Below, one piece after another: positions 8,714 through 18,291 of a stretch of DNA of 64,000 bases; within the stretch, counting starts at the first letter, position 1; each line of letters starts with the position of its first letter. The notes under the pieces were generated by a model that was not told where the DNA came from, made no database searches, and worked only from the letters and a program-made list of their open reading frames with translations. Where the stretch lies: positions 1,721,001 through 1,785,000 of the forward strand of contig NZ_CP090059.1 in NCBI RefSeq assembly GCF_021391395.1. The letters run 5' to 3'. Both the position numbers and the translations under genes were made by a program. Origin of the DNA: Sphingomonas cannabina. GTDB lineage: Bacteria; Pseudomonadota; Alphaproteobacteria; Sphingomonadales; Sphingomonadaceae.

Positions 8714-10079
8714 AAGCTTCCCGATAGCGCTTCACCACGCGCAGCGCGACGATGTTGAGCAGGAAGGTGATGACGAACAGCGTGAGCCCCAGCGCGAAGG
8801 CGGCGAGCGTCTTGGGGCTGTCGAACTCGGCCTCGCCGGTCAGCAGGTCGACGATCTGCTTGGTGACGGTGGTCGCGCTCTCGAACGGGTTGAGCGTGAT
8901 CGTCGCGGCGCCGGAGGCGGCCATCACCACGATCATCGTCTCGCCGATCGCGCGGCTGACCGCGAGCAGCACGCCGGCGACCACGCCCGGCAGCGCCGCC
9001 GGCAGCAGCACGCGCGAGATCGTCTCGCTGGTGGTCGCGCCCATCGCCAGGCTGCCGTCGCGCATCGCGGTGGGGACGGCGGCGATCGAATCGTCCGCCA
9101 TCGACGAGACGAAGGGGATGATCATCACCCCCATGACGAGCCCCGCCGCCAGCGCGCTTTCCGACGAGGCATAGGTCATGCCCAGCATCACCGCGACGTC
9201 GCGGATCGCCGGACCCACCGTCAGCGCGGCGAAATAGCCGTAGACCACGGTCGGCACGCCGGCGAGGATCTCGAGGATCGGCTTCATCCACCGCCGCACG
9301 GCCGGCGCGGCATATTGGGTGAGGTAGATCGCGCTCATCAGCCCGAACGGGATGGCGACGATCATCGCGATCACCGCGCCGATGAAGAAAGTACCCCAGA
9401 ACAAAGGCACCGCACCCAGCACCGATCCGGGATCGTTCGCCGGGATCACCTGCGGGCTCCAGTGCAGCCCGAATAGGAAGTCGGTGACCGGCACCACCGC
9501 GAAGAAGCGCGCGCTCTCGAACAGCAGCGACACGAAGATACCGAGCGTGGTCAGGATCGCGATCAGCGAGGCGACCAGCAGGGTCAGCATCATCGTCCGC
9601 TCGACCCGCTGGCGCGCGCGGAACGCCGGGGCGAGGCGGCTCAGCGCATAGGCCCCACCGGCGAAGGCGAGCAGCACCGCGATGCCGGTCGCGATCCAGC
9701 GGTAGCGGTGCTCGGCGGCGGCGAACAGCGGCGCGAGCTGCTCCGACAGAGGGAAGAAGGCACCATAGGCATGGCCGTTGGCGAGCGCGCGCGCCTCGTC
9801 CAGGATCGAATCGCGTTCGAAGCCGAACGGCGGCAGCGCGTTCGCGGCGGGATCGGCGAGCACGCTCGCGGCGACGATCTGAGGCTCGATCACCGCCCAG
9901 ACGGCGAGGAAGATCAGCGTCGGCACCACCACCCACAGCGCGACATAGGTGCCGTGCTGGCTCGGCAGCGAATGCGGCCGCTCCGGCCCGCCGGCGAAGC
10001 GCACTGCGCGGGCGCGCGCCGTCAGCCAGCCGATCAGGCCGAGTCCGGCGACCAGGAACAGGAGCGCATAAGGATTCAA
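8706..10079 (-). CDS. pstC: Phosphate ABC transporter permease PstC
   Basis: A 457-aa permease, partner of PstA. Two N-terminal helices flank a periplasmic loop of about 80 residues. The C-terminal BPD_transp_1 domain carries the EAA loop (MRDGSLAMGATTSETISRVLLPAALPG). No ATG or GTG is available at the start. The TTG at 10079 gives an N-terminus beginning directly with the first helix (NPYALLFLVAGLGL) and does not overlap pstS. Another TTG at 10151 would overlap the last 29 bases of pstS. The start is therefore uncertain; the identity is not. Confidence 0.93.
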   Translation of the reverse strand: MNPYALLFLVAGLGLIGWLTARARAVRFAGGPERPHSLPSQHGTYVALWVVVPTLIFLAVWAVIEPQIVAASVLADPAANALPPFGFERDSILDEARALANGHAYGAFFPLSEQLAPLFAAAEHRYRWIATGIAVLLAFAGGAYALSRLAPAFRARQRVERTMMLTLLVASLIAILTTLGIFVSLLFESARFFAVVPVTDFLFGLHWSPQVIPANDPGSVLGAVPLFWGTFFIGAVIAMIVAIPFGLMSAIYLTQYAAPAVRRWMKPILEILAGVPTVVYGYFAALTVGPAIRDVAVMLGMTYASSESALAAGLVMGVMIIPFVSSMADDSIAAVPTAMRDGSLAMGATTSETISRVLLPAALPGVVAGVLLAVSRAIGETMIVVMAASGAATITLNPFESATTVTKQIVDLLTGEAEFDSPKTLAAFALGLTLFVITFLLNIVALRVVKRYREAYE

Positions 10080-10122
10080 GCGGCGAAATCCGGACGGAGC
10101 ATGAGGATGATCGGCTGCCTTC

Positions 10123-11157
10123 TCAGTGGAGCGTCGCCGGATTGAGCGCAATCCCGTTGTTGAGGATGTCCTGCGAGCGCAGCCGCGTGGTGTTGGTCGC
10201 CGCGATCAGCCCGCGCTTGACCAGCGGGCCGCTCGGCTTCCACGCCTCGGCATATTCGTCGAGGAATTCCTTGAGGCCGGGAACGGCCTTGAGATGCGCC
10301 TTCTTGACGTAGAGATAGAGCGGCCGCGCGCCGGGATAGCGGCCCATCGCGATCGTCTCATAGGTCGGCTCGATCCCTTCCAGCGGCACGCCGTGCAGCC
10401 GGTCCTTGTTCTCCTCGAGATAGCTATAGCCGAAGATGCCGACCGCGTTCGGATTGGCCGCGAGGTTCTGGACGATGAGATTGTCGTTCTCGCCCTTGTC
10501 GACATAGGGGCCGTCGTCGCGGATCTTGCTGCACACGTCCTTGAACCGGTCGGGATTACCGGCCTTCATCGCCTTGGCCGCGGGCATGGCCGCCTCGCAG
10601 CCGGGGTCCATCACCAGCTCGACGAAGGCGTCACGCGTGCCGCTGGTCGATGGCGGACCATAGACCTGGATCGGGATCGCGGGCAGCGCCGGATTGACGT
10701 CCTTCCACGTCCTGGCCGTGTTCTTCTCCCCCTTGGGATTGGCAGCGAGCGCCAGATAGACGTCCTGGCGAGTGAGCTTGAATTTCGGCCCGTTGTTCGA
10801 TTCCGCGAGTGCGATGCCGTCGGTGCCGATCTGGATCTCCATGATCTCGCCGACGCCGTTCTGCTGGCAGGTGTCGTACTCGGACTTCTTCATCTGGCGC
10901 GAGGCGTTAAGGATGTCGGGGTGCTGCGGCCCGATTCCGGCGCAGAACAGCTTCACCCCGGCGCCGGTGCCGGTCGATTCGACCACGGGCGCCTTCATGT
11001 TGGAATGCTTGTTGACGAACTGCTCGGCGACCGCGGTCGTGAACGGATAGACCGTCGACGATCCGACGATCTTGATCTGGTCGCGCGACTGGCTGCCGCA
11101 GCCGGCGAGCGCCAACATCGGCAGCGCCGCTGCCACCAGCTTTCCGAACATGCGCAT
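10123..11157 (-). CDS. pstS: Phosphate-binding periplasmic lipoprotein PstS
   Basis: A 344-aa substrate-binding protein of the high-affinity phosphate importer. The N-terminus has a lipobox (LALAG-C20), so it is probably lipid-anchored. The mature part opens IKIVGSSTVYPFT, a conserved phosphate-binding loop, and contains STGTGAGVKLFC and GPPSTSGTRDAF, the other phosphate-contacting segments. The ATG at 11157 has GGGAGG seven bases upstream; a second ATG two codons later is possible. It sits 42 bp downstream of phoR. Confidence 0.95.
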   Translation of the reverse strand: MRMFGKLVAAALPMLALAGCGSQSRDQIKIVGSSTVYPFTTAVAEQFVNKHSNMKAPVVESTGTGAGVKLFCAGIGPQHPDILNASRQMKKSEYDTCQQNGVGEIMEIQIGTDGIALAESNNGPKFKLTRQDVYLALAANPKGEKNTARTWKDVNPALPAIPIQVYGPPSTSGTRDAFVELVMDPGCEAAMPAAKAMKAGNPDRFKDVCSKIRDDGPYVDKGENDNLIVQNLAANPNAVGIFGYSYLEENKDRLHGVPLEGIEPTYETIAMGRYPGARPLYLYVKKAHLKAVPGLKEFLDEYAEAWKPSGPLVKRGLIAATNTTRLRSQDILNNGIALNPATLH

Positions 11158-11199
11158 GTCGATGCCTCCCGAGGACCAGGGGCGCGACTCGCGCGGCCC

Positions 11200-12435
11200 T
11201 CAGGCGCCCTGTGTTTCAGTCACGTTACGGGTTGATGACACCGCGGCCGGCAGCAGGATCGAAACGGTGGTGCCGCGCCCGACTTCGCTGGCGATATCGA
11301 GCTGTCCGCGGTGGCGCTCGACGATATGCTTGACGATGGCGAGCCCCAGACCGGTGCCGCCGACCGAGCGGCTGCGCCCCGAATCGACGCGGTAGAAACG
11401 CTCGGTGAGCCGCGGCAGGTGATCGGGCGCGATACCCTCGCCCTCGTCGCTGACGGTGAGCCGCACCATCGTGCTGCCGGCCGGTGCGACGGCGATCCGC
11501 ACCGGCGTTCCGGCCTTGCCGTATTTCATCGCGTTGCCCGCGATATTGTGGAGGAGCTGCGAAAGCTGCGCCCTGTCGCCGATCACCACCGGGACCGCCT
11601 TGGCCTCGACCACGAGGTCGGCCCCGCGGGGATCGGGCGTCGCGGCGAGCTCCGCACGGACCTCCTCGACCAGCGCCTGGAGATCGACCTTCTCCTCCGG
11701 CACGCGGTATTTCTCCGCTTCGATGCGGCTCAGCGACATGAGGTCGTCGATCAGCCGCTGCATCCGCCGCGCCTCGTCAAACATCACCCCCAGGAAGCGC
11801 TTGCGGATCGCGGGATCGTCGCCCGCCTCGTCGCTCAGCGTCTCGATGAAACCGAGCAGGGCGGCGAGCGGCGTGCGCAGCTCGTGGCTGGCGTTGGCGA
11901 CGAAGTCGACGCGGATGCGCTCGGCGGCGTGGCGGCCGGTCGAATCGGTCAGGTGGACGACGCGGCGGCCGTCGGGCAGCGCGCTGACCTGCATCGCCCA
12001 GCGCTGGTCGCGCGCGCCGAGCCCGACGAGATGGATGGGCTGGTGACCCTCGTCGCCGCCGGCGTTGACCAGCCGTTCGGCCGCGGCCGGATGGCGGATC
12101 GCGAGGCGGACGTCCTCGCCCAGGATATGCTCGCCGAGCAGCTGGCGCGCGGCGGCGTTGGTGTGGGTGACGCGGGTACCGGCGATCACCAGCACGGGTT
12201 CGCCGATCGCCTCGATCAGCGCGCTGGTTGCCGCATGTGGCGACGGCGTCGCTGTCGGCTGGGGCGCGCGCTGCTCCGCCTCGGGCAGCGCCGCCATCAG
12301 CAGCACCGCCGCGAAGCCGGCGACCAGCACCAGCAACATCGCCGAGACGTCGTGATTGAGCAGATAGCCGACCAGCGCGGCGACCGCGATCAGACCGAAG
12401 GCGACGAGCGCGCGTGCGGACAAGCCGAACCCCAT
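11200..12435 (-). CDS. phoR: Phosphate regulon sensor histidine kinase PhoR
   Basis: A 411-aa membrane-bound histidine kinase. Two N-terminal helices (about 6-26 and 31-49) are followed by a PAS-like region (about 70-160), the HisKA H-box (FVANASHELRTPLAALLGF, phospho-accepting H184) and the HATPase_c domain with N (NIAGNAMKYG), G1 (DEGEGI) and G2 (GGTGLGLAIVK) boxes. It senses Pst/PhoU state and phosphorylates PhoB. A TTG seven codons upstream is possible, but the ATG at 12435 with AAGG eight bases upstream is preferred. First gene of the cluster. Confidence 0.95.
   Translation of the reverse strand: MGFGLSARALVAFGLIAVAALVGYLLNHDVSAMLLVLVAGFAAVLLMAALPEAEQRAPQPTATPSPHAATSALIEAIGEPVLVIAGTRVTHTNAAARQLLGEHILGEDVRLAIRHPAAAERLVNAGGDEGHQPIHLVGLGARDQRWAMQVSALPDGRRVVHLTDSTGRHAAERIRVDFVANASHELRTPLAALLGFIETLSDEAGDDPAIRKRFLGVMFDEARRMQRLIDDLMSLSRIEAEKYRVPEEKVDLQALVEEVRAELAATPDPRGADLVVEAKAVPVVIGDRAQLSQLLHNIAGNAMKYGKAGTPVRIAVAPAGSTMVRLTVSDEGEGIAPDHLPRLTERFYRVDSGRSRSVGGTGLGLAIVKHIVERHRGQLDIASEVGRGTTVSILLPAAVSSTRNVTETQGA
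11224..11241 (-). promoter_or_regulatory. Candidate Pho box upstream of pstS
   Basis: On the minus strand GTGTCAT-CAAC-CCGTAAC fits the 7-4-7 layout of the Pho box (CTGTCAT-N4-CTGTCAY) at 11 of 14 positions. It lies inside the last codons of phoR, about 65 bp before the pstS ATG, where PhoB would need to bind to drive pstSCAB-phoU-phoB separately from phoR. Its overlap with coding sequence and the two mismatches in the second half keep this tentative. Confidence 0.4.
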
Positions 12436-12498
12436 GGACGATGCCTTAAACGTCAAGCGTGGAATGCGATAGGGTAAGGAGCAGGCGGCGGTTCAAAG

Positions 12499-12637
12499 CT
12501 CCTCCCCGGTACGGGGAGGGGGACCGCCGACCGCAGGTCGGTGGTGGAGGGGGCCCTCCACGACGGATTCCGGTGCCGAGGGCCCCCTCCACCAAGCCGC
12601 TTCGCGTCTTGGTCCCCCTCCCCGTGCCGGGGAGGAG
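12499..12637. repeat. Palindromic intergenic repeat, family A, copy 3
   Basis: CTCCTCCCCGGTACGGGGAG at 12499 is paired with the inverse ending GGGGAGGAG at 12637. The inner segments (GACCGCAGGTCGGTGGTGGAGG, ACGGATTCCGGTGCCGAG) are nearly identical to copy 2. It lies between the 3' end of gph and the start region of phoR, both on the minus strand, so it would be transcribed as the gph 3' hairpin. Confidence 0.85.
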
Positions 12638-13321
12638 CTAGACTGTCACCGAACTCAGCCTCTGCAGGACCGGCACCAACGCCTCATAAGAATCGATCAC
12701 CGCATCCGCCTTTAGCTCCTCGACCGGCTGCATCAGGAAGCCGAAGCTCACCGCAATCGACGGTATGCCGGCATTACGTGCCGCCTGCATGTCATAGATC
12801 GAGTCCCCGACGAACGCGGCGGGACCGCGCCCGCACAACTCGATCATGTGCAGGATCGGCGCGGCGGAGGGCTTGGCATTGCCTTTGCCGAGCGTGTCGC
12901 CGCCGATCAGGCAGTCGAACCGGTCGCGCAGGTTCAGCTCGCGCATCAGCTTCTCGGCCAGCGCCTCGAACTTGTTGGTGACGATCCCGACCTTCACCCC
13001 CATCGCCTTCAGCACATCGACCGCCTCGATCATGCCGGGGAAGGGCCGACTCTCGACCGCGATGTGAGCCTCGTAGAAGCCGAGCAGCAGCTTGTAGAGC
13101 CGCCGGAACTCCTCGTCGGAGCAGCCGCCGGTGGCGTCCAGCGCGAGGCGCAGCATATTTTTGGCGCCCCCACCGATCATCGGCTCAACCTCGTCGCGCG
13201 TCAGCAGCGGCCGCCCGGCCTCGCCCAGCGCGTGATTGACCGCCGCCGTCAGATCGCCGGAAGTGTCGAGCAGAGTGCCGTCGAGATCGAACCCGACGAT
13301 CGCAAAGGGAAAATCATGCAT
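12638..13321 (-). CDS. gph: Phosphoglycolate phosphatase (HAD superfamily)
   Basis: A 227-aa cytosolic HAD phosphatase. Motif I DLDGTLLDT (D12, D14) carries the nucleophile and general acid, with motif II GIVTNK and motif III/IV at GDSIYDMQAARNAG. The cap domain after motif I is of the Gph/PGP type. It removes 2-phosphoglycolate formed during DNA repair or oxygenation. It is divergent from glmU with only 62 bp between the start codons. HAD enzymes of this clade can act on other small phosphates, so the substrate is inferred. Confidence 0.85.
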   Translation of the reverse strand: MHDFPFAIVGFDLDGTLLDTSGDLTAAVNHALGEAGRPLLTRDEVEPMIGGGAKNMLRLALDATGGCSDEEFRRLYKLLLGFYEAHIAVESRPFPGMIEAVDVLKAMGVKVGIVTNKFEALAEKLMRELNLRDRFDCLIGGDTLGKGNAKPSAAPILHMIELCGRGPAAFVGDSIYDMQAARNAGIPSIAVSFGFLMQPVEELKADAVIDSYEALVPVLQRLSSVTV

Positions 13322-13383
13322 CGCCCCTGCGCATGGCCGCTTCGCTATGGAATTGGCAAGACGTTCGTGGCAGGGGCGCCGCT

Positions 13384-14745
13384 GTGACCCGTCCTCGACC
13401 GATCGCCGCCATCATCCTCGCCGCCGGCCAGGGCACGCGGATGAAGTCCGACCTCCACAAGGTGCTGCACCCGATTGCGGGGCGGCCGATGCTGCTGCAC
13501 CTGATCGCCAGCGTCGCCGAGCTCGCGCCGCAGCGCACGATGGTGGTGGTCGGCGCGCGCCGCGAGCAGGTCGAAGCGGCGGTGGCGCCCGTCGGGGCGG
13601 AGATCGTCCACCAGGCCGAGCAGCTCGGCACCGGCCATGCCGTGGCGCAGGCCGAGAATGCGCTCGGTGGCTTCGCGGGCGACGTGCTGATCCTCTACGG
13701 CGACGCGCCGCTGGTCACCGCCGCGACGATGCGGCGGATGATCGAGCGCCTCCACGCGCCGGACCAGCCGGCTTGCGTCGTGCTCGGCTTCCGTCCCGCC
13801 GATCCGGGCGCTTACGGCCGCGTGATCGCCGACGCGGATGGGCGTATCGCCAAGATGGTCGAGTTCAAGGATGCCAGTCCTGAGGAGCGTGCCGAAACGC
13901 TTTGCAACTCCGGCGTGCTGGCGGTCCGCAACGAGGATCTGTTCGCGCTCCTCGCTCGCGTCAGCAATGCCAATGCCGCTGGCGAATATTATCTTCCCGA
14001 CATCGTCATGCTCGCCGCCGCCGAGGGCCGCGCCTCCGCAGTGATCGAGACCGACGCGGCGGAGGTCGCCGGCGTCAACAGCCGGGCCGAGCTCGCTGAG
14101 GTCGAGGCGATCTGGCAGGCTAAGCGTCGCACCCGCGCCATGGCCGAGGGCGCCACGCTGATCGCGCCCGAGACCGTGTGGTTCTCCTACGACACCGAGG
14201 TGGGTCGCGACGTGACGATCGAGCCCAATGTCGTGTTCGGCCCGGGCGTCAGCATCGCCGATGGCGCGACGATCCACGCCTTCTGCCATTTCGAAGGTGC
14301 CACGGTCGGACATGGGGCTGAGGTCGGCCCTTATGCGCGGCTGCGACCCGGCGCCGTGATCGGCAAGCGTGCCAAGGTCGGCAATTTCGTCGAGATCAAG
14401 AAGTCGAAGCTGGGAGAGGGCGCCAAGGCCAACCACCTGACCTATCTCGGCGACGCGACGGTGGGCGCGGGGGCGAACATCGGCGCCGGTACCATCACCT
14501 GCAATTACGACGGCTTCTTCAAATACCGGACGGAGATCGGCGAGGGCGCCTTCATCGGCTCGAACAGCGCGCTGGTCGCTCCGGTCACGATCGGCGCCGG
14601 CGCGATCACGGGCGCGGGCGCGGTGATCACCAGGGACGTCGAACCCGATGCTCTCGCCCTCGTCCGCCCCGAACAGACCGCCAAGCCCGGCTGGGCGAAG
14701 CGCTTCCGCGAGACGATGCTCGCCCGCAAGAAAGCCGCGAAATGA
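13384..14745 (+). CDS. glmU: Bifunctional N-acetylglucosamine-1-phosphate uridyltransferase / glucosamine-1-phosphate acetyltransferase
   Basis: A 453-aa cytosolic enzyme making UDP-GlcNAc for peptidoglycan and lipid A. The N-terminal pyrophosphorylase carries the signature LAAGQGTRMKSDLHK at about 12-26, then EQLGTGHA and YGDAPL. The C-terminal left-handed beta-helix carries KVGNFVEIKKSKLGEGAKANH and the acetyl-CoA-binding end (IGSNSALVAPVTIG). An ATG at 13333 would add 17 residues; the GTG at 13384 with AGGGG eight bases upstream gives the family-typical length. The stop overlaps the next gene (ATGA). Confidence 0.96.
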   Translation: MTRPRPIAAIILAAGQGTRMKSDLHKVLHPIAGRPMLLHLIASVAELAPQRTMVVVGARREQVEAAVAPVGAEIVHQAEQLGTGHAVAQAENALGGFAGDVLILYGDAPLVTAATMRRMIERLHAPDQPACVVLGFRPADPGAYGRVIADADGRIAKMVEFKDASPEERAETLCNSGVLAVRNEDLFALLARVSNANAAGEYYLPDIVMLAAAEGRASAVIETDAAEVAGVNSRAELAEVEAIWQAKRRTRAMAEGATLIAPETVWFSYDTEVGRDVTIEPNVVFGPGVSIADGATIHAFCHFEGATVGHGAEVGPYARLRPGAVIGKRAKVGNFVEIKKSKLGEGAKANHLTYLGDATVGAGANIGAGTITCNYDGFFKYRTEIGEGAFIGSNSALVAPVTIGAGAITGAGAVITRDVEPDALALVRPEQTAKPGWAKRFRETMLARKKAAK

Positions 14746-15053
14746 CCGACCGCTACGACGGCAAGCCGTTCCTGCGGCTGCTCGACAGCTATGTGCTCGA
14801 CGCGATCGGCTTCCTCGACGCGGGCGGCGAAGCGGCCGCGCGCGATGCCGAGGCGGCGGTGCGCGACACCTACGGCCTGTCGGGCGGCTGGCGCGAGATG
14901 GTGGCATCGGAGATGAAGTTCCCGGACGGAATGCCCGGCGCGCTCCGCGAGATGTGGACCAGCGGACGCAAGCGCTTCATCGAGACAGAGGGCCATGAGC
15001 CTGATCCCGGCGAGTTCGTCCGGACGTTCGTCGATACCAATTTTGCGCGCTGA
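14742..15053 (+). CDS. Conserved small protein between glmU and glmS, function unknown
   Basis: A 103-aa acidic soluble protein, ATG overlapping the glmU stop by four bases (ATGA) and ending 24 bp before glmS, so it is co-translated within the amino-sugar operon. It is rich in charged residues, with GGWREMVASEMKFPDGMPGA in the middle; no signal peptide, membrane segment or known catalytic motif is visible. The tight coupling on both sides suggests a role tied to UDP-GlcNAc synthesis, but that is inference only. Confidence 0.75.
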   Translation: MTDRYDGKPFLRLLDSYVLDAIGFLDAGGEAAARDAEAAVRDTYGLSGGWREMVASEMKFPDGMPGALREMWTSGRKRFIETEGHEPDPGEFVRTFVDTNFAR

Positions 15054-15077
15054 GGCGCGGGGGGAGAGCATCGCGCC

Positions 15078-16901
<1,824 letters not shown>

Positions 16902-16926
16902 CCTCGCGCGGAAGCGCTCACGGGAT

Positions 16927-16991
16927 TGTGCAACGACAATAAAGTTTTCCCATGAACAATAAAGTCGTCCCGCCACCAATAAAGTTTTCCC
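16927..16991. mobile_element. Tn7-like transposon end at attTn7
   Basis: TGTGCAAC at 16927-16934 is followed by three copies of a 17-bp unit at exact 20-bp spacing: GACAATAAAGTTTTCCC (16935-16951), AACAATAAAGTCGTCCC (16955-16971) and ACCAATAAAGTTTTCCC (16975-16991). Tn7 ends begin TGTGGGCG-GACAATAAAGT and carry repeated TnsB-binding sites of the same core. The TGT starts after exactly 25 bp past the glmS stop (16902-16926), the canonical Tn7 insertion point. The flanking 5 bp GGGAT (16922-16926) would be the target duplication. No tns gene or opposite end was found, so this is a remnant. Confidence 0.8.
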
Positions 16992-17030
16992 CACTATCGG
17001 CGGGCTAAGCAGTTATCGAAGGAAGCACTA

Positions 17031-17240
17031 TCACGTGGAGTTCAGCGGCAGCGCGGCAATGAAGTCGATCGTCTTAGGACCTTGAAGTCGCCGATCCGCT
17101 CGCGAGCTTGCGCCAGGATTGATGCTCGTCGAGCGCGGTGCCGGGCTTAAGCACCATCACGGCCTCGACCTCCTCGTCATTTGTCGCGGGCAAGCCGATC
17201 ACGGCCATGTCCTGCACCGCCGCATGACCGAAAATCGCGC
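17031..17240 (-). pseudogene. Remnant of an AMP-forming acyl-CoA synthetase, C-terminal segment
   Basis: Read on the minus strand, the piece gives FGHAAVQDMAVIGLP, then EAVMVLKPGT, then after a frame change ILAQARERIGDFKV, and after another, KTIDFIAALPLNST. This is the order of the C-terminal domain of ANL-superfamily ligases (HP.V.DVAVIG.P, G..P.AFVVLK, ...IA.YKVP..I.F...LP.N.TGK). Two frameshifts and loss of the catalytic lysine end show it is non-functional. Nothing of the N-terminal domain is present nearby. It begins about 40 bp inside the Tn7-like end. Confidence 0.65.
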
Positions 17241-17266
17241 TTTATCGGAAGATAACAAGCTCGTTC

Positions 17267-17317
17267 CAAAATGAAATTTGTTCCAATCCTGCATGGGAAT
17301 GAACTCGTTTCATTTTG
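17267..17317. promoter_or_regulatory. AT-rich inverted repeat, possible operator
   Basis: CAAAATGAAA (17267-17276) and TTTCATTTTG (17308-17317) are a perfect 10-bp inverted pair. Between them, GTTCCAATCC and GGGAATGAAC (about 17279-17304) form a second, imperfect dyad. The low GC stands out from the neighbourhood. It lies between two gene remnants and could be the former divergent promoter/operator of the lost genes. No regulator is assigned. Confidence 0.4.
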
Positions 17318-17524
17318 TGCTGTAGACGGCTGGTCATTTATCCATGCACCGCGCCGGCCTGGAAGCCGCCGATCCGAATTGATGCGCGGTCTTTTCGTGA
17401 GCACGATTCAGTCACGGGGCGAGGCATCGCCGAGGAGATTGCCAGAGGGCTGAGCCTTATACCTGGCCGATACCTCCATCCATCGCGAGTCCCCTACCGG
17501 TCATGTAGCTGCTCGCGGCCGATG

Positions 17525-18291
17525 CTAGGCAGTAGACTCATAAGCGCGCAGCCACAGCCGAACTGAGGCGAGTTGTACCATAGCGAGGAAATTGGCGGAG
17601 AGCTTGTCGTAGCGGGTGGCGACGCGGCGGAAGTGCTTCAGTTTGGAGAAGAACCGCTCGATGAGGTTACGTTCACGGTAGAGCCGCTTGCTAAAGCAGG
17701 GCTTCCAGCGGCGGTTGCTCTTCGGCGGAATGTTGGGTGTGGCTCCTTGTTCCTCGATTAAGGCGCGGATACGATCGGCGTCATAGGCCTTGTCGGCCAG
17801 CACGATGGTGCGAGGGCCAAGGTGGTCAAGCAGCGTATCGGCGATCTGGCCGTCATGCGACTGTCCGGCGGTCAGGCCGAGCCGGATCGGGAGTCCTTGC
17901 GCGTCGACGACCGCGTGGATTTTGGTAGTGAGGCCGCCTCGGGAGCGACCGAGACAATGATCTCGATCCCCCTTTTTGCCGTCGCGGCCTGCTGGTGGGC
18001 GCGAAAGGAGGTGCTGTCGATCATCTGGATGTCGCCATCGTGGGCGGCGGCGATCGCGTCCATTATCTGATCCCAGACGCCCGCCCTGCGCCATCGCACA
18101 AAGCGGTTGTAGCAGGTGGTGCGTGGGCCATAGCGCTCGGGCAGATCACGCCACGGCGCACCGGATCGCAACACCCAGAAGATGCCGTTCAGCACACGAC
18201 GATCATCGACGCGTGGCACGCCTCGGGGCTTATTGGGCAGCAGCGGCTCGATCACGCGCCATTCGAAGTCGGTCAGATCATATCGGCTCAT
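17525..18291 (-). CDS. IS5-family transposase (two frames, programmed -1 frameshift)
   Basis: The first frame (18291 to 17872) opens MSRYDLTDFEWRVIEPLLP, the DUF4096 start of IS5-family transposases, and carries the first catalytic Asp (MIDSTSF). At the slippery run AAAAAGGGGG (minus strand, plus positions 17968-17977) a -1 shift joins GLTTKIHAVVD..., which carries the second Asp (VLADKAYDADRI) and Glu (RNLIERFFSKLKHFRR). The DDE set is complete, giving 255 aa. The TAG stop (17525-17527) is made by the CTAG target, not by the IS itself. It looks intact, so the IS may still be active. Confidence 0.85.

Noticed and set aside
12645..12665. CTGTCACCGAACTCAGCC as a Pho box before phoR
   Set aside because: It encodes the end of gph, the second half-site does not fit, and it is separated from phoR by a long hairpin repeat.
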